NCBI RefSeq assembly: GCF_030285365.1
Contig: NZ_JASVDS010000001.1
Coordinates: forward strand, 1,116,001-1,180,000
Length of the DNA: 64,000 nucleotides
Origin: Roseateles subflavus
Lineage (GTDB): Bacteria; Pseudomonadota; Gammaproteobacteria; Burkholderiales; Burkholderiaceae_C
Direction: 5' to 3'
Shown here in pieces: positions 36,752 through 46,242 of the stretch (position 1 is the first letter of the stretch; the number at the start of each line of letters is the position of its first letter). The position numbers and the translations under genes are program-made. The notes under the pieces were generated by a model. The model saw only the letters and a program-made list of their open reading frames with translations, was not told the origin of the DNA and ran no database searches.

Positions 36752-37369
36752 ATGAAACCGCGCCTGGCCACGCTGGGCTACGTCGCGACGGCACTGCTGT
36801 GCCTCGCGGCGGGCCTGGCGCTGCTGTGGCCGCAGGAGGACCCTGCGCCGGAGGCGATGCCCGCGGTGCCGGCGGGCGCTGCCCCCGCGGCGGGCGTGGC
36901 GCTCAGCGCCAGCGCGTCCGCGTCCGGCACCGCGCCGCATCCCTGGCTGATGGTCGGCACGACGGGCGCCGCCGCGAGCGATGACCTGGCCGACCACGTG
37001 CCGCCCGGCACCGCGCCCTCCATGCGCGAGGTGATCGAGCGCCTGCACAAGGCCGGTGTGCGCACGGGCCTGGGCGCCTTCCAGCCCCCGGGCACGCGCC
37101 CACCCATCGTGGGCCTGGCCGTGCCCGAGGACTATGTGCTGCCGCCCGGCTACGTGCGGCATCACCAGGCCACGGACGACGGCCAGCGCATCGAGGCCAT
37201 CCTGATGTTCTCGCCCGACCAGCCGCCGCGGGATGCCGCCGGTCGTCCGCTGGCTGTGCCGGCGGACCGCGTGGTCACGCCGGCCCTCGCGCCGGCGGGC
37301 TTTCCCATCCGCTACGTCGTGATTCCCCGACCGCAGGAGCCGGGCGCCGACGCCGCGGGCACGCCCTGA
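36752..37369 (+). CDS. Hypothetical exported or membrane-anchored protein
   Basis: 205 residues: one N-terminal hydrophobic segment (about 8-25), an Ala/Pro/Ser-rich stretch (30-65) and a soluble domain (about 75-195). The latter has SMREVIERLHKAG, then PPIVGLAVPEDYVLPPGYVRHHQ and a strand-rich end FPIRYVVIPR. No family is recognised. It lies 28 bases after the SGNH gene and 25 bases before the Lnt-like gene, so it is probably co-transcribed with both. Confidence 0.6.
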   Translation: MKPRLATLGYVATALLCLAAGLALLWPQEDPAPEAMPAVPAGAAPAAGVALSASASASGTAPHPWLMVGTTGAAASDDLADHVPPGTAPSMREVIERLHKAGVRTGLGAFQPPGTRPPIVGLAVPEDYVLPPGYVRHHQATDDGQRIEAILMFSPDQPPRDAAGRPLAVPADRVVTPALAPAGFPIRYVVIPRPQEPGADAAGTP

Positions 37370-37394
37370 ACCTGCCTCTTCCCCCCACCTCTCC

Positions 37395-39866
37395 ATGACT
37401 GCTTTCCTGATGAGGCCCGGTGTCCGCGCGAGCGCGCTGCTGGGCGGTGGCGCCCTGCTGCTGGCGCTCTATGCCCGCGGGCAGTGGTGGCTGGGCTTCG
37501 TGGCCCTGCTGCCGTGGCTGATGTGGCTGGACACGCCCGCGCCCTGGGGCCGCCGCCTGCTGCGGGCCTGGCTCCTGAGTCTGGCGTTCGCCCTGGCCGG
37601 CTTCGGCTGGTTCGGCACGGCCATGGCGCACTACGCCCAGTGGCCGCAGCCCGCCGGCTGGCTCGTGCTTATGTTGATCGCGCCGCTGATGCAGCCGCAG
37701 CTGATGGCCTGGGCCCTGGTGCGGCAGGGGCTCGGCGCTCGGCAGCGTCCCCTGCTCGGCGCCGTGGTGGCCTCGGCCACCTGGGTCGGCATGGAATGGG
37801 CCGTGCCCAAGGTGCTGGGCGACACGCTCGGCCACGGGCTCTACCCTGCGGCGCAGCTGCGCCAGGCCGCCGCGCTGGGCGGCGCCGCCGGGCTCACCGG
37901 GCTGCTGCTGCTGGTGAACGAGGCGCTCGCCGCGCTGCTGGCTCAGGGCCTGAGCCACCGCTCGGCACCGGGCCGCCGACCCGCGTCTGCCCTGGCCCGG
38001 CCGGCCGCCGCCGCGCTGCTGCTGCCGCTGGCCGCCGTCCTCTACGGCAGCCAGCGTGAGGCGCCCGCTCTCGCGGCGGAGACGCCCCAGCTGCGCGTGG
38101 GGCTCGTGCAGGCCAACATGGCCGACTACGAACGCCGCCGCGAAGCGCAAGGCACCTACGCCGTGGTGCGCGAGGTGCTCGACACGCATTACGCCATGAG
38201 CTACGACGCCGTCGAGCGCCAGCGTGCCGACGCCGTGCTGTGGTCCGAGACCATCTATCCCACGACCTTCGGCCAGCCCAAGAGCGAGGCCGGGGCACAG
38301 CTGGACCAGGAGATCGTCTCCATCGTCAACGCCGCCGGGGTGCCCTTCGTCTTCGGCACCTACGACCGTGACGGCGCGGGCGAGTACAACGCCGCCGCCT
38401 TCGTCCAGCCGCAGCAGGGCCTGCTTGGCATGTACCGCAAGGCGCGGCTCTTCCCCCTCACCGAGTCCGTGCCCGCCTGGCTGGACGGGCCGCTGCTGCA
38501 GCGCTGGCTGCCCTGGGCGGGGCGCTGGCAGGCGGGCAGCGGCGCGCGGGTCTTTCCGCTGCGCCTGCGGGACGGGCGCGAGGTGCCGGTGCAGCCGCTG
38601 ATCTGCCGCGACGACACCGACAGCGCGCTGGCGCTCGCCGGCGCGCGGCTCGGGGCGCGGGCGATGCTGACGATGTCCAACGACGCCTGGTTCAGCGCCG
38701 ATCCGCTCGGCGCCCGGCTTCACGAGGCCGCCGCGGCCTTTCGCAGCATCGAGACCGGGCTGCCGCAGTTCCGCGTGACGACCAACGGCTACAGCGCCGT
38801 CATCGACGCGCGCGGCACGGTGCACGCGCGCGGGGACTTCGGCCAACGCACGCTGGTGGTCGGTGCGCTGCCGGTGCCGGAGGTTGTGCCGACCCTGATG
38901 GTGCGCTGGGGCGACTGGGTCGGCGCCGCGAGCGTCGCGCTGCTCGGACTGCTGGGCGCGGCGGCGCTGCTGCGGCGCGTGCTGCCGGCGGCCCCCGTGG
39001 TGCCGGCCTTCGCCTGGCCGGTGCGGGTGCGCGTCCTGCCCGCCGGCCTGCGCTGGCCGCTGGCGGCCCTGCGCGGGATCGCCCGCCTGAGCCTGCTGGG
39101 GCTGGGCCTGGCCTGGGGGCTCGACGAGGGCTTCCGCAGCCAGGGCCTTCAGCAGCTGCGTCTTTTCGCGGCGCTCGTGGTGGCGCCGGAGCTGGCGGCC
39201 TGGCTGCTGCTGGCCGCGTGGGCCGCCGAGCTGCGTCTCGCCGGGGAGCGGCTGGTGATCGAGTCCCGCGGGACGCCGACGCAAGGCTGGCCGCTAGGCG
39301 CGCTGCAGGGGATGGACGTGTGGCGCCTGCCCTGGCCGGGGCCGGGCCTGACGCTGTCGTCGGCCGAGGGCAAGGCCTGGCACCTCGTGACGGCCCGCCC
39401 CCAGGCCCTCCAGGAGGCGCTGGAGGCCGCGCGGACGGTCGGCGGGTCGGCGGAGCCCCAGGGCGAGCGCAGCCGGGCGGACTGGTACGCCTGGGCCCGC
39501 CAGTGGCGCCCCCGGTTGCGGCTGGCGCGCCCGCTGTGGAAATTCGTGCTGCTGCCGCTGCTGCTGGCCACACCGGCCTTCGCCCTGCATCAGCACATCG
39601 CCTATGGCGGCTTCCTCGGTGAGCTCTACAGCTATGGCCTCGTGGCCTATCTGCGCGCCTTCGCGCTGTGGTGGGCCGCCTGGGCTCTCGGGGTCGCGGT
39701 GACGGCGGCGGTGCTGCGCCTGCTGATCGAAGGCGGGGCCTGGCTCGGGCTGTGGTGGCAGCCCCAGGCCGCCCTGCGGCTGCGGCTGCGCCTTGAGCAG
39801 GCCGGGCTGGCGCTGCTGTATGCCGGCCTGCCGCTGTGGCTGTTGATGAAGCTGCTGGGCCGCTGA
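37395..39866 (+). CDS. Apolipoprotein N-acyltransferase-like protein with long C-terminal extension
   Basis: 823 residues, against about 500-560 for typical Lnt. Residues 1-220 hold six to seven membrane segments as in Lnt; 230-495 form a nitrilase-type domain with the triad Glu285 (WSETIYP), Lys349 (YRKARLFP) and Cys404 (PLICRDD) at spacings close to those of E. coli Lnt. The cysteine motif reads ICRDD where Lnt has ICYE, so substrate choice may differ. Residues 505-823 are extra: further membrane segments flank a soluble strand-rich part (about 615-680) resembling a bacterial PH-like domain. A housekeeping lnt probably exists elsewhere. Acylation of a protein or small molecule in the inner membrane is inferred. 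Confidence 0.75.
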   Translation: MTAFLMRPGVRASALLGGGALLLALYARGQWWLGFVALLPWLMWLDTPAPWGRRLLRAWLLSLAFALAGFGWFGTAMAHYAQWPQPAGWLVLMLIAPLMQPQLMAWALVRQGLGARQRPLLGAVVASATWVGMEWAVPKVLGDTLGHGLYPAAQLRQAAALGGAAGLTGLLLLVNEALAALLAQGLSHRSAPGRRPASALARPAAAALLLPLAAVLYGSQREAPALAAETPQLRVGLVQANMADYERRREAQGTYAVVREVLDTHYAMSYDAVERQRADAVLWSETIYPTTFGQPKSEAGAQLDQEIVSIVNAAGVPFVFGTYDRDGAGEYNAAAFVQPQQGLLGMYRKARLFPLTESVPAWLDGPLLQRWLPWAGRWQAGSGARVFPLRLRDGREVPVQPLICRDDTDSALALAGARLGARAMLTMSNDAWFSADPLGARLHEAAAAFRSIETGLPQFRVTTNGYSAVIDARGTVHARGDFGQRTLVVGALPVPEVVPTLMVRWGDWVGAASVALLGLLGAAALLRRVLPAAPVVPAFAWPVRVRVLPAGLRWPLAALRGIARLSLLGLGLAWGLDEGFRSQGLQQLRLFAALVVAPELAAWLLLAAWAAELRLAGERLVIESRGTPTQGWPLGALQGMDVWRLPWPGPGLTLSSAEGKAWHLVTARPQALQEALEAARTVGGSAEPQGERSRADWYAWARQWRPRLRLARPLWKFVLLPLLLATPAFALHQHIAYGGFLGELYSYGLVAYLRAFALWWAAWALGVAVTAAVLRLLIEGGAWLGLWWQPQAALRLRLRLEQAGLALLYAGLPLWLLMKLLGR

Positions 39867-40059
39867 GTCCCGCGTGGCCGCCGGCCGGACCGATCGCCGC
39901 GGCGTGCGGCCCATCTGTGCGAATCGCGGACCGATGAACCCGCCAGACGGCGCCCCTCGCACGGCCAGGGCCGGGCGCCCGGCCGCCCTGCGGATTTCTG
40001 CGCAGGGGAATCGGGGCCGTGCGGGCGCCCGCAACGTCGCTTGCTTATCATCCGCCCCC

Positions 40060-43000
40060 ATGCACCGAGCTGTTCTGCGCCTGTCCGCGCTGCTGTTCCT
40101 GTGGATGGGCCTTCAGGGGACCGGTCTGCTGGCCTCGCCCGCCTTCGCGGGGGAGGTGCTTGACGCGCAGTTCCGCAGCATCGAGGTGCCCCAGAACTCC
40201 GTGCCCGCGCTGGCGCAGGACCGCGCCGGCTTCATCTGGGTGGCGACGGTCAAGGGATTGGCCCGCTACGACGGCTACCGGCTGCGCCCCATCGAACAGG
40301 AAGGCCGCACGACCGCCGAGCGCAACCTGGGCTGGGTGCGGGCGCTGGCCGCCGCCCGTGACGGTCGCATGTGGATCGGCACCGAGTTCCAGGGGCTGAT
40401 GGTCTACGACCCGCAGCAGGACCGCCTGCAGCCGCTGGGCAGTGCCGAGGGCAAGGGCCGCGCCCACGCGCCGATCCGGGCGCTGGCCGAGGCCGCCGAC
40501 GGCAGCGTGTGGATGGGCACGGTGGGCCAGGGCCTGCAGCACTATCTCCCGCAGCAGCAGCGCTTCGAGCGCCAGGACCTGCGATTCAAGGGCGAGCCGG
40601 AGCCGCGCGTGACGGCGCTCGCCGTCACGCGGGACGGCACGGTCTGGGCCGGTCACTGGCGGGGTCTCGCACGCCGCGAGGGCGACGCCTGGGTGACGGT
40701 GCCGCTGCCGGGCGGGCGGGACGAGGGCACGGTGCTCGCGCTCGCCGAGGACCGCGACGGCCGCCTGTGGTTCGGCACGCAGGACGGGCGTCTGGGCGTG
40801 GTCGAACAGGGACAGCCGCGCTGGGTGCAGGACCTGAAGGCGCCCATCCAGGCGCTGGCGCAGGCCGAGGACGGCCGCATCTGGGTCGGCGGCAAGGCGG
40901 GCCTGCTCTGGGTGGACCCGAACCGGGGCAGCATCGAGACCTGGCTCCGCCACGACCCGCGGCATTTGCGCGGCCTGGCGGGCAATGACGTCAGCGGCCT
41001 CGTGCGTGACCAGTGGGGCGTGATGTGGGTGAGCGGCTACGGCCTCGGCCTGCAGCGCCATCAGGGGCATCCCGCCCTGGCCGTGCGCGGCCCGGACACG
41101 ACGCCGGACAGCCCGCTGCGGGAGGCGGACGTGCGCGCCCTGCTGCGCCTTCGCAGCGGCGAGATCCTGGCGCCCACGCAGCTCGGTCCGGTCGCGCGGC
41201 TGGATGGCCGCCCCGGGCAGGCGCTGGCGACGCGGGGCGTCTGGCCGCGCGAGCGCAGCAGCGTGGTGGAGTCCCTGAGCCAGGCGGCGGACGGCAGCAT
41301 CTGGCTCGCCTCGGCCGGCCGGCTCGAGCACCGGACCGAGGAGGGCCGCCTGCTGCGGGACTGGCCGCTGGACGGCGGGCGGGCGCAGCAGCTGCTGATC
41401 CGCTCGACCGGCGAGGTGTGGCTGGGCATGCAGGAAGGGCTGTACCGCCTCGCGTCGCCGCAGGCCGCACGGCTCGAGCGCGTCACGCTGGCCGGCGGCG
41501 AGCCGCTGCAGGGCGGCCTCTACGCGCTGCGCGAGGAGCCGGGCAGCCAGGCGCTGTGGGTCGGCGGGCAGCAAGGGCTGTTTCTCGAAGGACCGCAGGG
41601 CCTGCAGCGGCTGGCGCAGGCGCCCGAGGAATCGCTGGGCAGCCCCATCGTGATGGGCCTGCTGTGGTCGCGCGATGGCACGCTGTGGGTGGACACCCCC
41701 GTGAGCGGCCTGCACCGCCGCATCGGCCTGGACGCGCAGGGCCGCTCGCGCTTCGAGCGCATCAGCGAGCGGCACGAGCTCGAGGGCGTGTTCGGCGGCA
41801 ATCTGCACGAGGACGCGCAGGGCCGCATCTGGAGCCAGCTCTACGTCTATGACCCCCGCGCCGACCGCGTCGACGCCTTCGGCCCCGCGGAGGGCGCCTT
41901 CTTCGGCAGCTTCTGGTTCTTCGCCTCCTGTGACCTGCCGGGTGGCGGTCTGCTGTTCGGCGGCAGCCGCGGCCTGCTGCGCGTCCAGCCGGAGGCCTAT
42001 GCACCGCGCCAGGGCTCGCTGCCCGTGGTCATCAGCGGCCTGCGGGTCAACGGCCAGCCCTACCACCCCGAGCGTCTGCAGGACGGCCTGGTGCTGAAAC
42101 CCGGCCTGCGGACGCTGACCGTCGAGTTCGCGGGGCTGGACTACGCCGACCCGCAGCGCCTGCGCTACCAGTACCGCCTGCAGGGTCAGGACGCCGACTG
42201 GACCCGCGTGGACGCCAGCGCCCGCAGCCCCAGCTTCGGGCCGCTCAAGCCGGGCCGCTATGTGCTGCAGGTGCGCGCGACGCCGGTGCAGGGGCCGGGG
42301 CTCATCGGCACGCTGGACCTGCCTCTGGAGCTGCTGCCGGCCTGGTGGCAGACCTGGTGGGCGCGGGCCGGCGCCGGCGTGCTGGTGCTGCTGTCCTTCT
42401 GGGGCTTCGTGCAGTGGCGTACGCGCCGGCTGCGCCATCGCGAGGTCGAACTGCGCGCCCTGGTGGACGCCCGCACCTCGGAGCTGCGCGAGGCCAGCCT
42501 CACCGACACGCTGACGGGCCTGCGCAACCGCCGCTACCTCGCCCTGCGCCTGGAGGACGACCTCCATCTGTGTCTGCGCCGCTTCGAGATCGACGGCGTC
42601 GAGGCGGGCCCGGACAGCGACCTGCTGCTGATGCTGCTGGACCTCGACCACTTCAAGCGCGTGAACGATGTCTACGGCCACGGCGCGGGCGATGCCGTGC
42701 TCGTGCAGCTGGCCGAACGCCTGCGCCGCGTGTTCCGGGGCACGGACTCGCTGGTGCGCTGGGGCGGCGAGGAAGTGCTCGTCCTCGTGCGCGACAGCAG
42801 CCGGGGCAAGGCGGCCGAGCTGGCCGAGCGCGCCTGCGCCGTCATGCGCGAGCGTCCCTTCGACATTGGCGACGGCCGGCAGATTCCGGTGACCGTGTCG
42901 CTGGGCTGGTGTGCCTTCCCGCTGGATCCGCGCCAGCCGCGGGCCTGGGACTGGGCCGCCACGCTGGCCCTCACCGACGTGGCGCTCTACGCCGCCAAGG

Positions 43001-43137
43001 CGCAAGGGCGCGACGGCCACGTCGGCGTCGAGCGGGCCGATGGCCTGACGCCGATGCGCCTGCCCAAGGACTGGTGGCTGGGCCAGCCGCCTGCCGGCCT
43101 GACCGTGCGGCGCAGCCGGGACCGGCTCGGCAGCTGA
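40060..43137 (+). CDS. Beta-propeller sensor diguanylate cyclase (Reg_prop, Y_Y_Y, GGDEF)
   Basis: 1025 residues. A signal peptide or anchor (1-31) is followed by a long periplasmic region of two-component-regulator propeller repeats (about 40-640), recognisable by recurring D-G-x-hydrophobic-W motifs such as DGRMWIG, DGSVWMG and DGRLWFG. A Y_Y_Y domain comes next (about 680-765, FAGLDYADPQRLRYQYRLQG), then one membrane helix (about 772-788), a short linker and a GGDEF domain. The active site reads GGEEV (905-909 or near), with Val in place of Phe, and an RGTD inhibitory site lies five residues upstream. Hybrid sensors of this class detect carbohydrates or other polymers; here the output is cyclic di-GMP. 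The ATG at 40060 gives a proper signal sequence. Confidence 0.9.
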   Translation: MHRAVLRLSALLFLWMGLQGTGLLASPAFAGEVLDAQFRSIEVPQNSVPALAQDRAGFIWVATVKGLARYDGYRLRPIEQEGRTTAERNLGWVRALAAARDGRMWIGTEFQGLMVYDPQQDRLQPLGSAEGKGRAHAPIRALAEAADGSVWMGTVGQGLQHYLPQQQRFERQDLRFKGEPEPRVTALAVTRDGTVWAGHWRGLARREGDAWVTVPLPGGRDEGTVLALAEDRDGRLWFGTQDGRLGVVEQGQPRWVQDLKAPIQALAQAEDGRIWVGGKAGLLWVDPNRGSIETWLRHDPRHLRGLAGNDVSGLVRDQWGVMWVSGYGLGLQRHQGHPALAVRGPDTTPDSPLREADVRALLRLRSGEILAPTQLGPVARLDGRPGQALATRGVWPRERSSVVESLSQAADGSIWLASAGRLEHRTEEGRLLRDWPLDGGRAQQLLIRSTGEVWLGMQEGLYRLASPQAARLERVTLAGGEPLQGGLYALREEPGSQALWVGGQQGLFLEGPQGLQRLAQAPEESLGSPIVMGLLWSRDGTLWVDTPVSGLHRRIGLDAQGRSRFERISERHELEGVFGGNLHEDAQGRIWSQLYVYDPRADRVDAFGPAEGAFFGSFWFFASCDLPGGGLLFGGSRGLLRVQPEAYAPRQGSLPVVISGLRVNGQPYHPERLQDGLVLKPGLRTLTVEFAGLDYADPQRLRYQYRLQGQDADWTRVDASARSPSFGPLKPGRYVLQVRATPVQGPGLIGTLDLPLELLPAWWQTWWARAGAGVLVLLSFWGFVQWRTRRLRHREVELRALVDARTSELREASLTDTLTGLRNRRYLALRLEDDLHLCLRRFEIDGVEAGPDSDLLLMLLDLDHFKRVNDVYGHGAGDAVLVQLAERLRRVFRGTDSLVRWGGEEVLVLVRDSSRGKAAELAERACAVMRERPFDIGDGRQIPVTVSLGWCAFPLDPRQPRAWDWAATLALTDVALYAAKAQGRDGHVGVERADGLTPMRLPKDWWLGQPPAGLTVRRSRDRLGS

Positions 43138-43226
43138 GCCGCGCGCCGGGCCGGCCCCGGACCCGCCGCGCCGCGCCGCACTCTGCTAGTCTGCGCCCCA
43201 GACCGCCATCGCTGGAGCCCCGCTGC

Positions 43227-43928
43227 ATGTCCTCGTCCCCGTCTGCCGAGCATCCACTGGACCGGCCCGTCTGGCACAGCCTGACGGGCCCCCAGCAAGA
43301 CCTGGCCCTCGGCGGTGCCCTGGCACGGCGCTACCCGCCGGCGATCCACCTCTTCGCCGCCGCCGCCGATGACAGCCCGCCCGCCCTGGAGGCGCTGGCC
43401 GCGCTGCTGCCGCCGACGGGCACGCTGTACCTGCTGCAGGTGCCGGCGATCTGCCTGCCGCCGGGTGCCGTGGCGCTCAAGGAGGCCGCGGGCGTCCAGA
43501 TGCTGGCCTCACGCTCGCTGCAGGACGAGCCCGCACCGCCCGGTCTGCAGGCGCTCGGCGAGGCCGACGCCGCCGAGATGCTGGCGCTGGCCGAGCTCAC
43601 CCAGCCCGGCCCCTTCCTCGCTCAGACGCATCGCATGGGACGCTTCCTCGGGGTGCGCATCGACGGCCGCCTGGCCGCGATGGCGGGCGAGCGCATGCAC
43701 CTCGACGGGCACACGGAAATCAGCGGCGTCTGCACCCACCCCGACTTCCGTGGCCGGGGCCTCGCGCGGCAGCTGTCCGCGGCCGTGGCCCGGCAGATCG
43801 AGGCGCGCGGCGAGCGCCCCTTTCTGCATGCCTGGCGGAGCAACACCGCCGCGATCGCCCTCTACGAAAGCCTGGGCTTCCGCTGGCGGGCGGACGTGCA
43901 GGTGGCGGTGATCGGGCGGGCGCCATGA
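43227..43928 (+). CDS. GNAT family N-acetyltransferase
   Basis: 233 residues. The C-terminal half is a GNAT fold with the acetyl-CoA loop PDFRGRGLARQL (motif A, R/Q-x2-G-x-G/A) and the motif B region AIALYESLGFRWR. The N-terminal 100 residues form a second, degenerate GNAT-like half typical of FR47-type proteins. Acceptor unknown. The stop codon overlaps the ATG of the following membrane-protein gene by 4 bases. Confidence 0.85.
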   Translation: MSSSPSAEHPLDRPVWHSLTGPQQDLALGGALARRYPPAIHLFAAAADDSPPALEALAALLPPTGTLYLLQVPAICLPPGAVALKEAAGVQMLASRSLQDEPAPPGLQALGEADAAEMLALAELTQPGPFLAQTHRMGRFLGVRIDGRLAAMAGERMHLDGHTEISGVCTHPDFRGRGLARQLSAAVARQIEARGERPFLHAWRSNTAAIALYESLGFRWRADVQVAVIGRAP

Positions 43929-44746
43929 GCAGCGCCGCGCCGGCGCGTGATGCCGTGGGGCTGCTCACGATCGCGGTCTTCGGGCTGTGCCTGGGCTTCA
44001 TCGGCCTGCGCGGGCTGCACCAGGGGCACTTCGACCACGTCGTCATCTGGCAGGCGCAGCCGCTGGGCTTTGCCTTGCGCTTCGTGGGCTGGATGCTGGG
44101 CGGCGGCTTCTGTCTGTGGGGCGCCTGGTCCCTGTGGCGCCGCACGCTGGCGCCCGACGCCCGGCTCTGGCAGGACACCGCCCCGCTGCCGCGCGAGCAG
44201 CCACCCCGCCTGCAGCTGCACGAGCGGCCGCGCGGGGTGGGGCGGCGCCTGGCGGGCCTGGCGGCGCTGCTGGCCTGCGGCGCCTCCGTGGCGCTGATGC
44301 ACGCCACCCTGGAGCCGGTGCTGGGGCGCGCGCGCTGGATGATCACCGGTCTGCCGATGCTGTTCGTGCTGGTCGGCCTGCTGCGCTGGCTGGTCTGGCG
44401 CCCGCACCGCGGCCCGCTCCTCGTGCTCGGCCCCGAGGGGCTGCAGGACCTGCGCCGCGGCCGCCCGCCGATCGCCTGGGCGGACATCCAGGAGGTGCAG
44501 CTGGCGGGCGCGCGCCTGTTCGTGGCCCTGCACGCCGCGCGACGCACGGCCGTGCTGAAGCGGCGGGGAGCGGGCGCGCGCTGGACGGCGCTGGCCATTC
44601 GCTGGGACGGCGACGGCGCGGACGTGGCCGTGTCCCTGCAGGGGCTGGACGGCCGCCCCACGGCCGTGCTGGCTCTGGCGAGGGCCTGGATGGGCTGGGC
44701 GAGGGCGAACCCGCCTCCGCAGCCGGGCCCTGCGTCCGCGCCCTAG
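43925..44746 (+). CDS. Hypothetical membrane protein
   Basis: 273 residues with four predicted membrane segments (about 13-30, 48-66, 107-124 and 138-155), then a soluble C-terminal domain (165-250) containing GPEGLQDLRRGRPPIAWADI. The LxLxxxGLxxxxxxxxxIxWxDI pattern is that of small bacterial PH-like domains attached to membrane helices. It overlaps the GNAT gene by 4 bases and is presumably co-translated with it. Function unknown. Confidence 0.65.
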   Translation: MSSAAPARDAVGLLTIAVFGLCLGFIGLRGLHQGHFDHVVIWQAQPLGFALRFVGWMLGGGFCLWGAWSLWRRTLAPDARLWQDTAPLPREQPPRLQLHERPRGVGRRLAGLAALLACGASVALMHATLEPVLGRARWMITGLPMLFVLVGLLRWLVWRPHRGPLLVLGPEGLQDLRRGRPPIAWADIQEVQLAGARLFVALHAARRTAVLKRRGAGARWTALAIRWDGDGADVAVSLQGLDGRPTAVLALARAWMGWARANPPPQPGPASAP

Positions 44747-44850
44747 CCGACGGCGGGCCGGCCCGCCCATGCACGGCGGCTGTGCGCCCATGCCGACCCG
44801 GCATGTCCGGGGCCAGGCACGGGTGATTGCTGCGGCGCACAATGCACCGC

Positions 44851-46242
44851 ATGGACACCCATCTCGCAGGCTCCGCTTCGTCCACCCGCCCTCGGGTGCT
44901 CATCGTCGGTTGTGGCTTCGGGGGGCTCGCGGCGACGCGCGCGCTGGCCGGGGCGCCGGTCGACATCACCCTGGTGGACCGCAGCAATCACCACCTGTTC
45001 CAGCCGCTGCTGTACCAGGTCGCCACGGCGGGGCTGTCGGCGCCGTCCATCGCGGCGCCCATCCGCCACATGCTGCGCCGCCAGCGCAACGTCACGGTGC
45101 TGATGGCGGAAGTCAGCGGCATCGACAAGGCCCGGCGCTGCGTGACGCTGGCGGACGGGCAGGTGCTGGGCTACGACTTCCTGATCCTTGCCGCCGGTGC
45201 CACGCACAGCTACTTCGGGCGTGACGAGTGGGCGGCCCATGCGCCGGGGCTCAAGACGCTGGAAGACGCCTTCCGGCTGCGCGCCCGCGTGCTCAAGGCC
45301 TTCGAGCAGGCCGAGCTGGCGCCCGACCCGGCGCGCCAGGCGGCCCTGCTGAGCTTCGTCGTCATCGGCGGCGGCCCGACGGGCGTGGAGATGGCCGGCA
45401 CGCTGGCGGAGATCGCCCATCACACGCTGCGAGACGAGTTCCGTCGCATCGACCCGGCGGGCGCGCGCGTGCTGCTGCTGGAGGGCTCGGAGCGGGTGCT
45501 GCAGGCGCTGCCCCCCGCGCTGTCGGCCCGGGCCGAGCAGCAGCTGCAGGGCCTGGGGGTCGAGGTCCGGACGGGGTGCCGCGTGGTGGGCATCGACGCC
45601 GAAGGCGTGGACGTGCAGCCGGACGGCGGCGGCGCGCCCCAGCGCATCCCGGCGCACACGGTGGTCTGGGCCGCCGGCGTGGCGGCCTCGCCGCTCGGGC
45701 GCCTGCTGGAGGTGCCGCTGGACCGGGCCGGCCGGGTGCAGGTCGATGGCCTGCTGGGCATTCCCGGGCACCCGGAGGTCTTCGTCATCGGCGATCTGGC
45801 CGCCGCGCAGAGCCAGGAGGCCGACGGCCGCACCCGGCCCGTGCCCGGCGTGAGCCCCGCCGCCAAACAGATGGGCGCCCATGCCGCCGGCAGCATCCTC
45901 GCCCGCCTGCGCGGCCGCGAGGCCTCGTTGCGCCCGTTCCGCTACCGCGACTACGGCGCGCTGGCCACCATCGGCCGCAAGGCGGCGGTGGCGGACCTGG
46001 GCTGGCTGCAGTTCTCCGGCTACGCGGCCTGGCTGTTCTGGCTCTTCGTCCACATCTACTTCCTGATCGGTTTCCGCAACCGCCTGGTCGTGCTGATGGA
46101 CTGGGCCTGGGCCTACTGGAGCTTCCAGCGCTACGCCCGCGTGGTGGTGGAGCCGGCCCCGGCCGCCGGGGGCGAAGAGGGCACAGAGGGCAAAGAGGGC
46201 GTCAGCCCTGCGCCGCATCGAGCGGCAGGGCGGTGCGGGTGA
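44851..46242 (+). CDS. ndh: Type II NADH dehydrogenase (NAD(P)/FAD-dependent oxidoreductase)
   Basis: 463 residues. Two dinucleotide-binding motifs are present: VLIVGCGFGGLAATRAL for FAD near the N-terminus and FVVIGGGPTGVEMAG for NADH in the middle, with the family segment HHLFQPLLYQVATAGLS and the second FAD motif VFVIGDLA. The C-terminal hydrophobic part (about 395-420) attaches the enzyme to the membrane, where it passes electrons from NADH to quinone without proton pumping. Starts at 44842 and 44851 are both possible. The last 41 bases overlap the convergent Lrp-family gene, and this tail (EEGTEGKEG...) is low-complexity. Confidence 0.9.
   Translation: MDTHLAGSASSTRPRVLIVGCGFGGLAATRALAGAPVDITLVDRSNHHLFQPLLYQVATAGLSAPSIAAPIRHMLRRQRNVTVLMAEVSGIDKARRCVTLADGQVLGYDFLILAAGATHSYFGRDEWAAHAPGLKTLEDAFRLRARVLKAFEQAELAPDPARQAALLSFVVIGGGPTGVEMAGTLAEIAHHTLRDEFRRIDPAGARVLLLEGSERVLQALPPALSARAEQQLQGLGVEVRTGCRVVGIDAEGVDVQPDGGGAPQRIPAHTVVWAAGVAASPLGRLLEVPLDRAGRVQVDGLLGIPGHPEVFVIGDLAAAQSQEADGRTRPVPGVSPAAKQMGAHAAGSILARLRGREASLRPFRYRDYGALATIGRKAAVADLGWLQFSGYAAWLFWLFVHIYFLIGFRNRLVVLMDWAWAYWSFQRYARVVVEPAPAAGGEEGTEGKEGVSPAPHRAAGRCG

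Noticed and set aside
40048-43020. 990-codon open frame antisense to the propeller GGDEF gene
   Set aside because: Repeat-derived Ala/Gln/His/Arg-rich shadow without start signals.
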